Part shown: positions 8,388 to 16,978 of the stretch, piece after piece
How the letters are laid out: each line of letters opens with the position of its first letter
How positions within the stretch are numbered: the stretch's first letter is position 1
Origin: UBA11090 sp035560555
Lineage (GTDB): Bacteria > Spirochaetota > Spirochaetia > Treponematales > Rectinemataceae
Direction of reading: 5' to 3'
Length of the DNA stretch: 64,000 nt
NCBI GenBank assembly: GCA_035560555.1
Contig: DATMZF010000024.1
Span: 66,195-130,194 of the forward strand
Notes under the pieces: model-generated
What the model saw: only the letters and a program-made list of their open reading frames with translations
Told to the model about the DNA's origin: nothing
Database searches by the model: none
Translations under genes and position numbers: made by a program

Positions 8388-9740
8388 ATGGGCACTCAAG
8401 CCGCGAAAAAAAGCATCGACAACCTCTTTCCAGCCCTGCGCCGCAAGGCGGTGGGACTATTCGGCGTGTACGGAGGGCTTCCAAAACCCCTCTACATGCT
8501 GTGCATCGCCACCATCATCAACTCTATGGGCATTTTCGTGTTTCCCTTTCTCACCCTCTATCTCACCGGCAGGTCGGGAATGAGCCAGAGTGAAGCGGGC
8601 AACTTCATGTTTTTCATCTCGATCGTCTACATACCTGGCAACTTCATAGGCGGGAAACTGGCCGACCGATGGGGACGCAAGCGACTCATGGTCGTCACGC
8701 AGATAATCTCGGCGGCCCTGTACATCCCCTGCGGCTTCGCCATGTTCTCCGCGCATGTTCCCTGGCTCATTCTCCTGAGCGTGTTCTTCGACGGGATCAC
8801 CGATCCCGCCCGATCGGCGATGATGACGGATCTCACCACGCCGGAGAACAGGCGCACCGCCTTCTCGCTCCAGTACCTCGTCCACAACCTCGGCTTCGCG
8901 GTGGGATCGCTCATCGCTGGTTTCCTCTTCGAGCACGCATCGTCATGGCTCTTCTGGGGAAACGCGCTGGCCGTCTTCGCCGCCACCGCCATCGTGGGCG
9001 CCAAGGTGGGCGAAACGAAGCCTACCCAGCAGCAGATCGACGCGACCATCGGCACGGGAAGCACCGAGGAGGCCCACAAGGGCTCGCTGGTCCAGGCCCT
9101 CATGTCGCGCCCCTTCCTCATCGTTTTCACGATGATCGCGACCTGGTACGGCTTCGTCTACAACCAGCACCGCTTCGCCCTGCCCCTCCAGACGAAAGCG
9201 CTGTTCGGCGAATCCGGGGCGGCCATCTTCGGCACCTTCATGACGCTGAACGCCGTCCTCGTCATCTTCCTCTCGACGCCCGTCATGGCCCTGTCGAAAA
9301 AATGGAAGCCCATCAATTCGGTGGCGCTGGCAGGGGTTTTCTACGCGGTGGGATTCGGGATGATAGGACTGTCTCGTAATATCTGGCTTCTCTACCTGTC
9401 GACGATCCTGTGGACGCTGGGCGAAATCGTGAACGCGACGAACGAGGGCGCCTATGTGGCGAACCACACGCCCATCTCGCACCGCGGAAGATTCCAGGCG
9501 GTGCTGCCCTTCATCGGGGGAATCGGCTGGACCATCAGCCCGCCGGTGATTGGTAGGCTGATAGACGCCACAAGCCTCGACGCCGTATGGCCCCTCGTGG
9601 GAGCGATCGCCGCCGTCGCCGCGGGCCTGCTCTGGCTCCTGGGCAAGATCGAGGACCGAACGCTGGCCAGGCGACCGAAAAACGCCCCGGGAATCCCCCA
9701 GAAAGGCGCAGGGGAGGCTTCTGTGGAAATTCGGGACTAA
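8388..9740 (+). CDS. Major facilitator superfamily transporter
   Basis: A 450-residue membrane transporter with about 12 predicted helices. The classic MFS loop 2-3 motif is seen as GGKLADRWGRKRL at about residues 88-100. Helix 4-5 features (DGITDPARSAMMTDLT) resemble the multidrug/DHA1-type branch. The C-terminus ends in a short hydrophilic tail. GGGAG lies about 11 nt before the ATG. It stands alone, divergent from the cupin-AOR operon, and the transported compound cannot be inferred. Confidence 0.88.
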   Translation: MGTQAAKKSIDNLFPALRRKAVGLFGVYGGLPKPLYMLCIATIINSMGIFVFPFLTLYLTGRSGMSQSEAGNFMFFISIVYIPGNFIGGKLADRWGRKRLMVVTQIISAALYIPCGFAMFSAHVPWLILLSVFFDGITDPARSAMMTDLTTPENRRTAFSLQYLVHNLGFAVGSLIAGFLFEHASSWLFWGNALAVFAATAIVGAKVGETKPTQQQIDATIGTGSTEEAHKGSLVQALMSRPFLIVFTMIATWYGFVYNQHRFALPLQTKALFGESGAAIFGTFMTLNAVLVIFLSTPVMALSKKWKPINSVALAGVFYAVGFGMIGLSRNIWLLYLSTILWTLGEIVNATNEGAYVANHTPISHRGRFQAVLPFIGGIGWTISPPVIGRLIDATSLDAVWPLVGAIAAVAAGLLWLLGKIEDRTLARRPKNAPGIPQKGAGEASVEIRD

Positions 9741-9825
9741 TGGAGGTATACTATAGTGGGTGGTGGAGCGGTTTACCGGTCTTCCACCCAGCCAAGCCGC
9801 AGGGAAACAAGACCGAATGGACATG

Positions 9826-9922
9826 AAAAAAAGCGTTCGGTGGGCGATATTGGGATTGAACCAATGACTTCTACCGTGTGAAGGTAGCACTCTCCCGCTG
9901 AGTTAATCGCCCACCCAACGCT
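9826..9922 (-). terminator. Extended helix around tRNA-Val ending in a T-run
   Basis: The 17-nt arms 9832-9848 and 9906-9922 are complementary except for one mismatch (9838/9916). The acceptor stem is thus continued outward by about ten more pairs (AGCGTT on the 5' side with AACGCT on the 3' side). In the minus transcript the helix is followed by seven T residues. It looks like an intrinsic terminator whose loop is the tRNA itself, or a precursor processing helix. Confidence 0.5.
9841..9912 (-). tRNA. tRNA-Val (anticodon CAC)
   Basis: Folds as a full cloverleaf of 72 nt. The acceptor stem is GGGCGAT/ATCGCCC, the D-arm ACTC/GAGT, the anticodon stem CTACC/GGTAG with loop TTCACAC (anticodon CAC at 9880-9878), followed by a 5-nt variable loop. 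The T-arm is ATTGG/CCAAT with loop TTCAATC, and the discriminator base is A. The 3' CCA is not encoded (CCG follows), so a CCA-adding enzyme is needed. It reads GUG codons. Confidence 0.95.
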
Positions 9923-9938
9923 CTTTCGACTGCTGGCC

Positions 9939-9967
9939 ATCCTACCAAAGCGCCGGCAGCGTGTCAA
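9939..9967 (-). promoter_or_regulatory. Promoter of tRNA-Val
   Basis: On the minus strand a perfect -35 TTGACA (9967-9962), a 17-bp spacer and a -10 box TAGGAT (9944-9939). Transcription would start near 9932, about 20 nt before the mature tRNA. Confidence 0.6.
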
Positions 9968-9988
9968 TAAGCGGCTCGCGGAGAAACG

Positions 9989-10633
9989 ATGAGGCAAGAA
10001 GATGCCAAAATAGCGGAAGGATATAGTCCTCGGATAAAAGCGCGATCAATGGCCACGCATCAGGAGCTGACCATTGAACTCACGCGCAAAGCCATTCATC
10101 TCCTGATAGCCTTCGTCCCTATCATTCTCTCGATCTCAAAACCGCTAGCCGTCTTTCTCCTGGCGGGCGGCACCTGCGGTTACGCCGTCTTCGAGACATT
10201 ACGCATGAAAGGGATCCATATCCCGCTGATCTCCGCCATAACCGCGCGGGCGGCCCGGCTCCGCGACGCGGGCCGCTTCGTCAAAGGGCCGGTGACGCTT
10301 GGACTCGGGGCGCTTGCCTCGGTACTGCTCTTCAGCCAGACTTCGGCCTCGATAGCCGTCTATATTCTGGCCTTCGGCGACAGCTTTTCCAGCATTGTCG
10401 GCAAAACCATAGGAAAGGTAAAAATGCCTTTCACGAGGGGCAAATCGCTCGAGGGAAGTCTCACCTGTTTTTTGGTATCTTTGCTTTCCGCCTTCGCCAT
10501 ATCGCGCGAATTGGGACCGTCCCTGATCATCGCCGCCGTTTCCACCTTCGTAGAAGCGCTGCCGGCCAAGGATTGGGACAATATCCTCCTGCCCCTCGCG
10601 GCCGGCCTGACCGCCACGCTCATGGGATTCTAG
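9989..10633 (+). CDS. Dolichol-kinase-like / polyprenol or diacylglycerol kinase family membrane protein
   Basis: A 214-residue integral membrane protein with about six hydrophobic segments. It carries ELTRKAIHLL near the N-terminus and the family motif GDSFSSIVGKTIG with PFTRGKSLEGS, as in eukaryotic Sec59/dolichol kinase, VTE5 phytol kinase and CTP-dependent diacylglycerol kinases. By homology it would transfer phosphate from CTP to a lipid alcohol; the substrate is not known. The ATG at 9989 has GGAGA 4 nt upstream, better than the later ATG at 10049. It is flanked by the tRNA on the other strand. Confidence 0.78.
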   Translation: MRQEDAKIAEGYSPRIKARSMATHQELTIELTRKAIHLLIAFVPIILSISKPLAVFLLAGGTCGYAVFETLRMKGIHIPLISAITARAARLRDAGRFVKGPVTLGLGALASVLLFSQTSASIAVYILAFGDSFSSIVGKTIGKVKMPFTRGKSLEGSLTCFLVSLLSAFAISRELGPSLIIAAVSTFVEALPAKDWDNILLPLAAGLTATLMGF

Positions 10634-10669
10634 CAAGAAGCCGTTTCAGGAGAGCTTCAGCCGAAAAAC

Positions 10670-11632
10670 CTACTGCCAGAGGTAGAATGAATGCAGTTTG
10701 TAGATATAGAGGAAGCTTCCAAGCGCCATCATCATTATCGACACAAGGCTTAGGATCGGCGATCCATCGCGACTCAGATAATGCGTGCCCGCCGTCAGGG
10801 CCGCTATGCCAAGCACTATGAAGTAATATGCCTTATCGCCCCTCACCCTCACCGCGATGAGGTAATTCGCTATCGTTATGAGTATGATCGCGAGCGAAAA
10901 CCCTTCGATGAGACGTTCATAGCCCACCTTGAATATGATGTTCCGCGTCCATATGCCCGTGTTGACGGGCAGGATGGAGACAAGGGCTATGCTGATGCCG
11001 ACGCAGGCGGCCATTATGGAAAACTGCCTGTCGTTCCGCATGCCCGACGCGTAAAGCCCGGAGATGAATATGGCCATATAGCCCAGGAATCTCGTGCCGA
11101 TGTAGAGCTTGTCGATGACGGCCAGCAGCGAATCGGAGCCGCCGTTCAAGCCCGCGAACAGATGGACGAGCCTCAGGGAATCGAAGGATACCGTGGCGAG
11201 CCAGAAGGCGAAAAAGAAGATCTCGGCCGAAACGGTCTTCCTGAAGGTCCTCAGGATGAAGGCGCCGACCAGGGAAGCGAAGAATGAGGCCGAAAGCGTG
11301 TCGGCCAAGGAGAGGGCGAAGGAAGAAATTCGCCACCCCAGAATGGTATGGACCTTGTAGATCTTGTGTTCGATGAGGAAAATTGGGACATCCCTGCGCA
11401 GGATGAGAAGAATCGAGAAGGCCACGGCGAGCAGGAACATGGCGCCGCTTACGCCAAAGAGGATCCAATAGGTGCGTCGTCGGTTCTGAAGGGTCACAGT
11501 CGATAAGATAGCGCGAAACGAAGCCCGCTTGAAGCCCCCGAAGGCGCGATTCGCTTTACGCGAAGCACGATGCGCGGCCCATCCGATTGAAAGAGCCTTC
11601 GTTTTTATATATAGTTCCTTATCTTTTTCCAT
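10670..11632 (-). CDS. Multi-pass membrane protein of unknown function
   Basis: I do not recognise a family. About eight hydrophobic segments span residues 60-320, preceded by a basic N-terminal stretch of about 50 residues. There is no catalytic signature and no C-terminal output domain, although the membrane part resembles the sensor halves of the window's cyclases. The start is uncertain. The ATG at 11632 has no Shine-Dalgarno and leaves only 13 bp to the divergent proS start, and the proS promoter lies inside its first codons, so a downstream start is possible. Confidence 0.6.
   Translation of the reverse strand: MEKDKELYIKTKALSIGWAAHRASRKANRAFGGFKRASFRAILSTVTLQNRRRTYWILFGVSGAMFLLAVAFSILLILRRDVPIFLIEHKIYKVHTILGWRISSFALSLADTLSASFFASLVGAFILRTFRKTVSAEIFFFAFWLATVSFDSLRLVHLFAGLNGGSDSLLAVIDKLYIGTRFLGYMAIFISGLYASGMRNDRQFSIMAACVGISIALVSILPVNTGIWTRNIIFKVGYERLIEGFSLAIILITIANYLIAVRVRGDKAYYFIVLGIAALTAGTHYLSRDGSPILSLVSIMMMALGSFLYIYKLHSFYLWQ
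11587..11615 (+). promoter_or_regulatory. proS promoter
   Basis: -35 TTGAAA (11587-11592), 17-bp spacer and -10 TATAGT (11610-11615). The start site would be near 11622, giving a leader of about 24 nt that contains GAGGTGA before the ATG. The box lies within the annotated 5' end of the opposite-strand membrane-protein gene. Confidence 0.65.
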
Positions 11633-11645
11633 GGTGAGGTGACTT

Positions 11646-13103
11646 ATGGCCGAAAAAATCACGCCCCGCGAAATCGATTACTCCCAGTGGTATATCGACA
11701 TCGTCCTCAACGCGAAACTGGCTGACTATTCGCCGGTGAAAGGGTGCATGGTGATAAGGCCGCGCGGCTACGCCATCTGGGAGCGCATCCGCGACGAGTT
11801 CGACCGACGCTTCAAGGAAACCGGGCATCAGAACGCCTATTTCCCCCTCCTCATCCCCATGAGCTTCCTCAAGAAGGAAGCCGATCACGTCAAGGGCTTC
11901 GCCCCCGAGCTGGCCGTCGTCACCCACGGAGGCGGCGAGGAACTCGAGGAGCCCTACTGCATCCGCCCCACGAGCGAGACCATCATCTGGGCTAAGTACA
12001 AGGACTGGATCCAGTCCTGGCGCGATCTCCCCCTCCTCATAAACCAATGGTCGAACGTCGTCCGCTGGGAAAAGCGCACGCGCCTCTTCCTCAGGACCAG
12101 CGAATTCCTCTGGCAGGAAGGCCACACCGCCCATGAAACCGAAAAGGAAGCGGTCGAGGAAACCCTGCGCATGATCGAAGTCTACCGCGACGTCGTGGAG
12201 CGCTATCTCTGCGTGCCCGTGGTCGTCGGCGTGAAAAGCGAAACGGAAAAGTTCGCCGGCGCCGTCAACACCTACACCATCGAGGCGATGATGCAGGACA
12301 AGAAGGCCCTCCAGGCGGGCACGAGCCACTTCCTGGGCCAGAATTTCGCCAAGGCATTCGACGTCAAGTTCCAGACCCGCGAGGGCAGCCTCGACTATGT
12401 CTGGGCGACGAGCTGGGGCGTTTCGACGCGACTCGTCGGCGCCGTCATCATGACGCATTCGGACGATAAGGGACTCGTGCTCCCCCCCACCCTCGCGCCC
12501 GAGGAAGCCGTCATCGTCCCGATCTACAAGAACGACAACAAGGCGGCCGTCCTCGCCTACGCGGAGAAGACGCTGGCCGCGCTCAAGGCGGCGGGCATCC
12601 GCGCACTCCTCGACGGCGACGATTCATCGAGCCCCGGCTGGAAATTCGCCGAGTGGGAGATGAGGGGAACCCCGGTGAGGATCGAAATCGGCCCCCGCGA
12701 CATGGCTTCGGAAAAACTCGTCCTGGTCCGCAGGGATACGGGCGAAAAATCCTTCGTGGCCGCGGCCGACGCGGCCGACGCCGTCAGGAAGCTCCTCGAT
12801 GGAATCCAGACCTCGCTCTACGAGCGCGCGGTAGCCTTCCGCGACGCCAATACCGTGAAGGTAGGCTCCAACAAAGAGCTGATGGATTTCTTCGGCGCCG
12901 AAGGCATGGGCACCGCCGACGCGCATGGCGGCTTCGCCGAAGCGCTCTGGTGCGGTTCCGCCGAGTGCGAGGCCGGGCTCAAGACCAAGGTCAAGGCCAC
13001 CCTGCGCTGCCTGCCCCTCGGCCACCAGGAGGGCGTGGACGGAGTCTGCGCTCTCTGCGGAGCTCCCGCCAAACACAGGGCCATCTTCGCGAGAAGCTAC
13101 TGA
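11646..13103 (+). CDS. proS: Prolyl-tRNA synthetase (archaeal/eukaryal-like type)
   Basis: Charges tRNA-Pro. At 485 residues this is the short class II form without the bacterial editing insertion. Class II motif 2 is seen around RWEKRTRLFLRTSEFLWQEGHTA, with RPTSETIIW and LQAGTSHFLGQNFAKAF. The anticodon-binding domain begins near residue 290. The C-terminal Zn-ribbon-like domain has CGSAEC and CALCGAP, ending in the conserved Tyr (ARSY-stop). GAGGTGA precedes the ATG. The stop overlaps the convergent cyclase gene by 7 bp. Confidence 0.95.
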   Translation: MAEKITPREIDYSQWYIDIVLNAKLADYSPVKGCMVIRPRGYAIWERIRDEFDRRFKETGHQNAYFPLLIPMSFLKKEADHVKGFAPELAVVTHGGGEELEEPYCIRPTSETIIWAKYKDWIQSWRDLPLLINQWSNVVRWEKRTRLFLRTSEFLWQEGHTAHETEKEAVEETLRMIEVYRDVVERYLCVPVVVGVKSETEKFAGAVNTYTIEAMMQDKKALQAGTSHFLGQNFAKAFDVKFQTREGSLDYVWATSWGVSTRLVGAVIMTHSDDKGLVLPPTLAPEEAVIVPIYKNDNKAAVLAYAEKTLAALKAAGIRALLDGDDSSSPGWKFAEWEMRGTPVRIEIGPRDMASEKLVLVRRDTGEKSFVAAADAADAVRKLLDGIQTSLYERAVAFRDANTVKVGSNKELMDFFGAEGMGTADAHGGFAEALWCGSAECEAGLKTKVKATLRCLPLGHQEGVDGVCALCGAPAKHRAIFARSY

Positions 13104-14635
13104 TTTATTTGTAACGCATCGACGCAGACTCGATTGCGGCCTTCCCGCTTGGCCCTGTAGAGGGCCAAGTCGGCTTCCATAAGCAGCTTTTCCAGCGTCG
13201 TGGTCCTGTCGCCCTCGCCCGATACCGCCATCCCGACACTGATCGTCGTCGCGATACTCTCATCCCGATAGGAAACGCGAAGCGCCGCGATGCTCTCCCG
13301 CATGTCTTCGGCCACGGCCAGAACCTTTTCGGGATCGATAGCCGTCAGCACGACGATGAATTCCTCGCCGCCGTACCTGCCGAGTATATCGGAAGCGCGA
13401 ATCCTGTCTTTCAACGTCCGGGCGACCGCGACGAGAACCGCGTCGCCGGCCTGATGGCCATACCTGTCGTTGACGACTTTGAAAAAATCGAGGTCGATCA
13501 TGAGAAGCCCTATTCGGCCGCCATAGCGCTGGACGCGGGAAACTTCCTTTTCCGCGTCGTCGAAAAACCTATGTCGGTTGAAGGTTTTCGTGAGCATGTC
13601 GTAGTTGGCGAGACGATAAAGCTTCCTCAGCAGACGGTGAAGCCCCGTGACGTCCTTGAACAGGAATACCCTGCCGACATTCTTCTTCCGGTCGATGAGC
13701 TTCGTCATCTTGGCTTCGAAATAGCGCGTCCCGCCGTCCCGCACGATCTTCAATTCCTTGTTCCGGGAAGCGGCGCCATCCAGCGCGATTCCTTCGGGAA
13801 AATCCCCGAGCTTCTTCCCGATCGCGTCGACGCTGAGCCAGGAGAATAGGGTGCCCGCCGCCTTGTTGTAGTCCGAAATCTTGTCCATGGAATCCAAGAT
13901 GAGGATGCCCTCGCTGATGCCCGAGAACACGATGTCCTTGACGAGCTGGTCGGACTGCAAAAAATCGTGGCGCACGATGGCGACCGAAAAAAAGAAAGCC
14001 GCTCCCAGGAACCCGAAGGGGGCAAGATCGATGCCGTAGGGAGAGAGGCCGAACAGATAACAGGTTTCGAAGAGCGCCACCCAGGCTGATCCCAGCATCA
14101 TCCAGAACGAGATGCTGGCCGTCCCCAGCTTCGAAGTCCTCCATTGGATGAAAAAAGCCGCGAAACTCAGCACCATCATGGCGTTCGAGTAGATGACGAA
14201 AACGAAGTACCAGGGCCCTTTGTCCAGCTTGGCGAAAAGTTGCCCGCCTACGGCGATGGCCGATACCTCGCGGTAATGGAGGTGATGGAAATCGTTGGTC
14301 GCGGAAAAAAAGATGGTGAGAATGGGTATAAGAAGCAGAATGAGATAAACGCAGAAAGCGGGCTCCCGCTTGACCCTTGATTTGTAGGCGATGATGAACC
14401 AGAACGTTGAAATGAAGGAAAGGCCAAAGTATTCGAGCTTCAGCCAGAATTTGATCTCCTCGAGACTCCTAGACCCCAGCTCGAAGGCGTAGCCTGCGAC
14501 ATAGATCATGACCGCTATGGACATGATGGCGAAGAGAGAGGAAAGCTGATTGTGCCGGTGCGCGATGCTGTAGCAGAAAATGCAAAAGGATACGACCGCC
14601 GTCAGGTAGAGAATTCCGCGAAGAAAAAACAGCAC
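13097..14635 (-). CDS. Membrane diguanylate cyclase with histidine-kinase-type 7TM sensor and PAS
   Basis: A 512-residue c-di-GMP synthase. About seven N-terminal helices (to about residue 215) resemble the N-terminal 7TM domain of some histidine kinases. A PAS-like segment follows at about 220-330 (ILDSMDKISDYNKAAGTLF). The GGDEF domain is at about 345-505: DMLTKTFNRHRF, MIDLDFFKVVNDRYGHQAGD, with active site GGEEF. An RASD I-site lies five residues upstream. The start is GTG, with GGAGGA 5 nt upstream. Its last codons overlap proS tail to tail. The 128-bp gap to the upstream lipoprotein gene holds a G/C stem (GGGGCGA/TCGCC type) near 14740-14763 but no clear promoter. Confidence 0.87.
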   Translation of the reverse strand: MLFFLRGILYLTAVVSFCIFCYSIAHRHNQLSSLFAIMSIAVMIYVAGYAFELGSRSLEEIKFWLKLEYFGLSFISTFWFIIAYKSRVKREPAFCVYLILLLIPILTIFFSATNDFHHLHYREVSAIAVGGQLFAKLDKGPWYFVFVIYSNAMMVLSFAAFFIQWRTSKLGTASISFWMMLGSAWVALFETCYLFGLSPYGIDLAPFGFLGAAFFFSVAIVRHDFLQSDQLVKDIVFSGISEGILILDSMDKISDYNKAAGTLFSWLSVDAIGKKLGDFPEGIALDGAASRNKELKIVRDGGTRYFEAKMTKLIDRKKNVGRVFLFKDVTGLHRLLRKLYRLANYDMLTKTFNRHRFFDDAEKEVSRVQRYGGRIGLLMIDLDFFKVVNDRYGHQAGDAVLVAVARTLKDRIRASDILGRYGGEEFIVVLTAIDPEKVLAVAEDMRESIAALRVSYRDESIATTISVGMAVSGEGDRTTTLEKLLMEADLALYRAKREGRNRVCVDALQINQ

Positions 14636-14763
14636 TGAAATCCTCCATCATCCCTGATCGGGACGATATGCTATTTTTTACACAGCAATTTCCGCCTATG
14701 ATAAAGATTTCCTGGAGAAATGGGTAGTACCGGGGGAGGCGATGCGGCCCCTCGCCCCCCTGT

Positions 14764-15489
14764 TCAGCGCAGAATCTGCTTGACGTCGCCAGAGCCAAAA
14801 TCGGTTATGGAAATACTGGGATAACCATAGTAATACACCGACCCGGAACCGAAAATCCTCGCGTCGAGGGAATCCAAAACCCGAAGCGTACAGGAACCGG
14901 AACCGTTCACCGCCACGACAGCCTCGCCGGCGGTGAACCCCGGGGCCTGAACGCTCCCCGATCCGTAGATCTTGATGTCCAGCCGATCGGAACTTCCCGA
15001 TAGCTTTATATTTCCTGAACCTAGAATGCTCGCGGTGATGTGATCGTATTCGAAGTCGCCCGAAATGACGCCCGAACCCTGGTCGGTCATGACGATCGAT
15101 CGCCCGCTGAAACGGTTCAGAACGGAAATATTGCCCGAGCCGTAGACACCGATCTCGTTCAGCGAGGGAAGCGTGACATCGACCGTGAATTCCGTATAGC
15201 GGTAGAGACTTTTCCCCGGCCGCAGGGCGATGATGAGCGCGTCGTTGTCGGTGTGGATATCCAGGTACTCGACGAGGTTCTCGTCGATCCTCACGCTCGC
15301 CGACCTGGAGGGCCCCATGCGCAGGCGAACCTGTCCCGACGTCATGTTCTTCACCACGCTGTACCCCGAAACGGGCAGCGCTGTGGTGACGACCTTTCCG
15401 TTCCCGACATAGTCGCCCGGAGCGATCGCGATGACGCAGGATGATGAGAGAAGGGCTAAAAAAAGAAGTGAGAAAATGGCGCGTTTCAT
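14764..15489 (-). CDS. DUF2807-type lipoprotein (GIN domain, putative adhesin head)
   Basis: A 241-residue exported lipoprotein. The signal peptide MKRAIFSLLFLALLSSSC ends in an SSSC lipobox. The rest is a repetitive beta-helix: YGSGNI, DQGSGVI, LGSGNI, YGSGSV, NGSGSC, FGSGSV and FGSGDV recur about every 20 residues, the hallmark of the DUF2807/GIN family. The molecular function of this family is not established. The ATG at 15489 has GGGAGA 5 nt upstream; the longer reading frame adds 20 residues without a signal. It probably sits in the outer envelope. Confidence 0.85.
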   Translation of the reverse strand: MKRAIFSLLFLALLSSSCVIAIAPGDYVGNGKVVTTALPVSGYSVVKNMTSGQVRLRMGPSRSASVRIDENLVEYLDIHTDNDALIIALRPGKSLYRYTEFTVDVTLPSLNEIGVYGSGNISVLNRFSGRSIVMTDQGSGVISGDFEYDHITASILGSGNIKLSGSSDRLDIKIYGSGSVQAPGFTAGEAVVAVNGSGSCTLRVLDSLDARIFGSGSVYYYGYPSISITDFGSGDVKQILR

Positions 15490-15536
15490 GGAAGTCTCCC
15501 GAACGCTGGATATGTCCCTCATGCGAGGCGACAGGA

Positions 15537-15590
15537 CCGAGCGACGCATTGCTCGCCCCTCGCGGGCGCGACGATGTCAGGATCGCTCGG
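15537..15590 (-). promoter_or_regulatory. 5'-terminal branched hairpin in the DUF2807 lipoprotein leader
   Basis: On the minus strand CCGAGCGA (15590-15583) pairs with TCGCTCGG (15544-15537), enclosing a second G/C stem (CGCCC with GGGCG). The outer stem begins about where the promoter at 15596-15624 would start transcription, so the mRNA 5' end would be double-stranded. A role in stability or control is inferred. Confidence 0.45.
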
Positions 15591-15595
15591 AGGGA

Positions 15596-15624
15596 AATAT
15601 ATCACCTCGAAAACGAGCCGTCCA
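15596..15624 (-). promoter_or_regulatory. Promoter of the DUF2807 lipoprotein gene
   Basis: -35-like TGGACG (15624-15619), 17-bp spacer and -10 TATATT (15601-15596) preceded by TGA (extended -10). The predicted start is near 15589, giving a leader of about 100 nt. Confidence 0.5.
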
Positions 15625-15687
15625 CAAAAACCGATAATTTTTTATCTTTTGGGATATTTTTAGTCACCCGAATTCAGCCGATGTTTC

Positions 15688-15716
15688 TTGATGGATCGCC
15701 CCGCGAGAAGTAGTAT
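15688..15716 (+). promoter_or_regulatory. Promoter of the thrE operon, probably leaderless
   Basis: -35 TTGATG (15688-15693), 17-bp spacer and -10 TAGTAT (15711-15716). Only 8 nt separate the -10 box from the ATG at 15725, and no proper Shine-Dalgarno is present. Confidence 0.45.
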
Positions 15717-15724
15717 AGAGAGCG

Positions 15725-16498
15725 ATGCAGCCAGAAGACTTGCTACTTTTCGCGGCCGACGCGGCGCGACTCATGCTCGAAAGCGGCGGGGAAACCTACC
15801 GGGCAGAAGAAACCGCGATGAACATCATAACAAGCCAGGGCGGCGTCGAAGCCGAATGCTTCGCCACCAGCACGGGGCTCATGCTCTCCTTCACCGGCGA
15901 GGACGGCAAGGTCCACGCGGTTGTCAGGCGCGTGAAACGGCGCGAGATGAACCTGGAAAAAGCGTCGCGAATCCACACGATGGTGAACGGGCTCCAGACC
16001 GACAGGATCGACATTCTGGAAGCGACCCGCGAACTCGATGTCATCGAACGACTGCGCGAACGCCCCTTTGCCGTAAGGATGGGAGCCAGCGCCGTAGGCG
16101 CCGCCTTCTTCACCCTGCTTTACGGCGGAAAGTCGGCCGATGCCGTCGCCGCCGCGGCCATAGGCGCCACCCTCTACCTCCTCATACGAGGATTTCAGCG
16201 CCTGAAGCTGCCCGAATTCCTCACCAGCCTCGCCGGCGGAGGGTACGCGGCCATCGCTTCGCTGGGCATTCAAGCGCTCATCGCACCGATCAACCCCGAC
16301 ATGACCATCATCGGCGTCATCATGCTCCTCGTCCCCGGCGTGGCCATCACCAACGCGATACGCGACATAATCGCGGGCGATCTCGTCGCCGGCATCGCCC
16401 GCGGCGTGGACGCCTTCATCACCGCGGCGGCGATTTCGGCCGGGGCAGGCGGAGCTTTCGCCATGTGGAAGCTTCTCGAACTCGGAGGAATCCGATGA
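15725..16498 (+). CDS. Threonine/serine exporter ThrE, N-terminal half (DUF1212, YjjP-like)
   Basis: A 257-residue protein equal to the N-terminal half of ThrE. A soluble hydrolase-like domain (ETYRAEETAMNI, about residues 1-110) is followed by about five membrane segments. ThrE proteins export threonine and serine; in split systems this half works with a small DUF3815 partner, which is the next gene. The ATG lies just after a -10 box, consistent with a leaderless mRNA. The stop overlaps the next start by 4 bp. Confidence 0.85.
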   Translation: MQPEDLLLFAADAARLMLESGGETYRAEETAMNIITSQGGVEAECFATSTGLMLSFTGEDGKVHAVVRRVKRREMNLEKASRIHTMVNGLQTDRIDILEATRELDVIERLRERPFAVRMGASAVGAAFFTLLYGGKSADAVAAAAIGATLYLLIRGFQRLKLPEFLTSLAGGGYAAIASLGIQALIAPINPDMTIIGVIMLLVPGVAITNAIRDIIAGDLVAGIARGVDAFITAAAISAGAGGAFAMWKLLELGGIR

Positions 16499-16977
16499 GC
16501 CCGGAACTGCTCTCAATAGTTGGCTGGCTCAAGGGACCGATATTCGCGGCCATCGCCACCTCGGCGTTTTCGCTCCTCTTCGGACTGCATTCGATCGACA
16601 TTTTGCTGGCGTCGGGCGGGGCGGCGGTAGGTTGGGCGATATTCCTCGCCGTGCCTCATGCGGGTTCGCCAGCCTTCGCGGTTTTCATCGCCGCCCTCGC
16701 CGCGGGAATCTACGGCGAGATAATAGGATGGGCGCGACTCAGGCCGGCCACCGCCTACGCGATAGCGGCCATCCTCCCCCTCGTGCCGGGAGGAGGCATG
16801 TATTACACGATGCTTTCCACCCTGGAGGGCAATTCGACGAAAACGGTCGAGCTCGTCATGACCACGCTCATGACGGCCTTCGCCATCGCCGCCGGACTTG
16901 CAATTGCCAACGCAGTTGGTAGAATGATCTACCTCGCCTACACCCATTGGCTCATGAAAGGAAATAAAAAACTATAA
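16495..16977 (+). CDS. Threonine/serine exporter, C-terminal half (DUF3815, YjjB-like)
   Basis: A 160-residue, four- to five-helix membrane protein with the LVPGGGMYYTM motif and the GEIIGWARLRPA segment typical of the small YjjB/ThrE C-terminal subunit. It overlaps the N-half gene by ATGA, so the two are coupled and probably form one exporter. The reading frame remains open far upstream of this ATG, but that stretch is the antiphase of the N-half and is not coding. Confidence 0.85.
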   Translation: MSPELLSIVGWLKGPIFAAIATSAFSLLFGLHSIDILLASGGAAVGWAIFLAVPHAGSPAFAVFIAALAAGIYGEIIGWARLRPATAYAIAAILPLVPGGGMYYTMLSTLEGNSTKTVELVMTTLMTAFAIAAGLAIANAVGRMIYLAYTHWLMKGNKKL

Positions 16978-16978
16978 A

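Noticed and set aside
15688..16494. A 269-codon upstream extension of the small ThrE subunit
   Set aside because: It overlaps the complete ThrE N-half in another frame; the ATGA junction at 16495 is the evident start.
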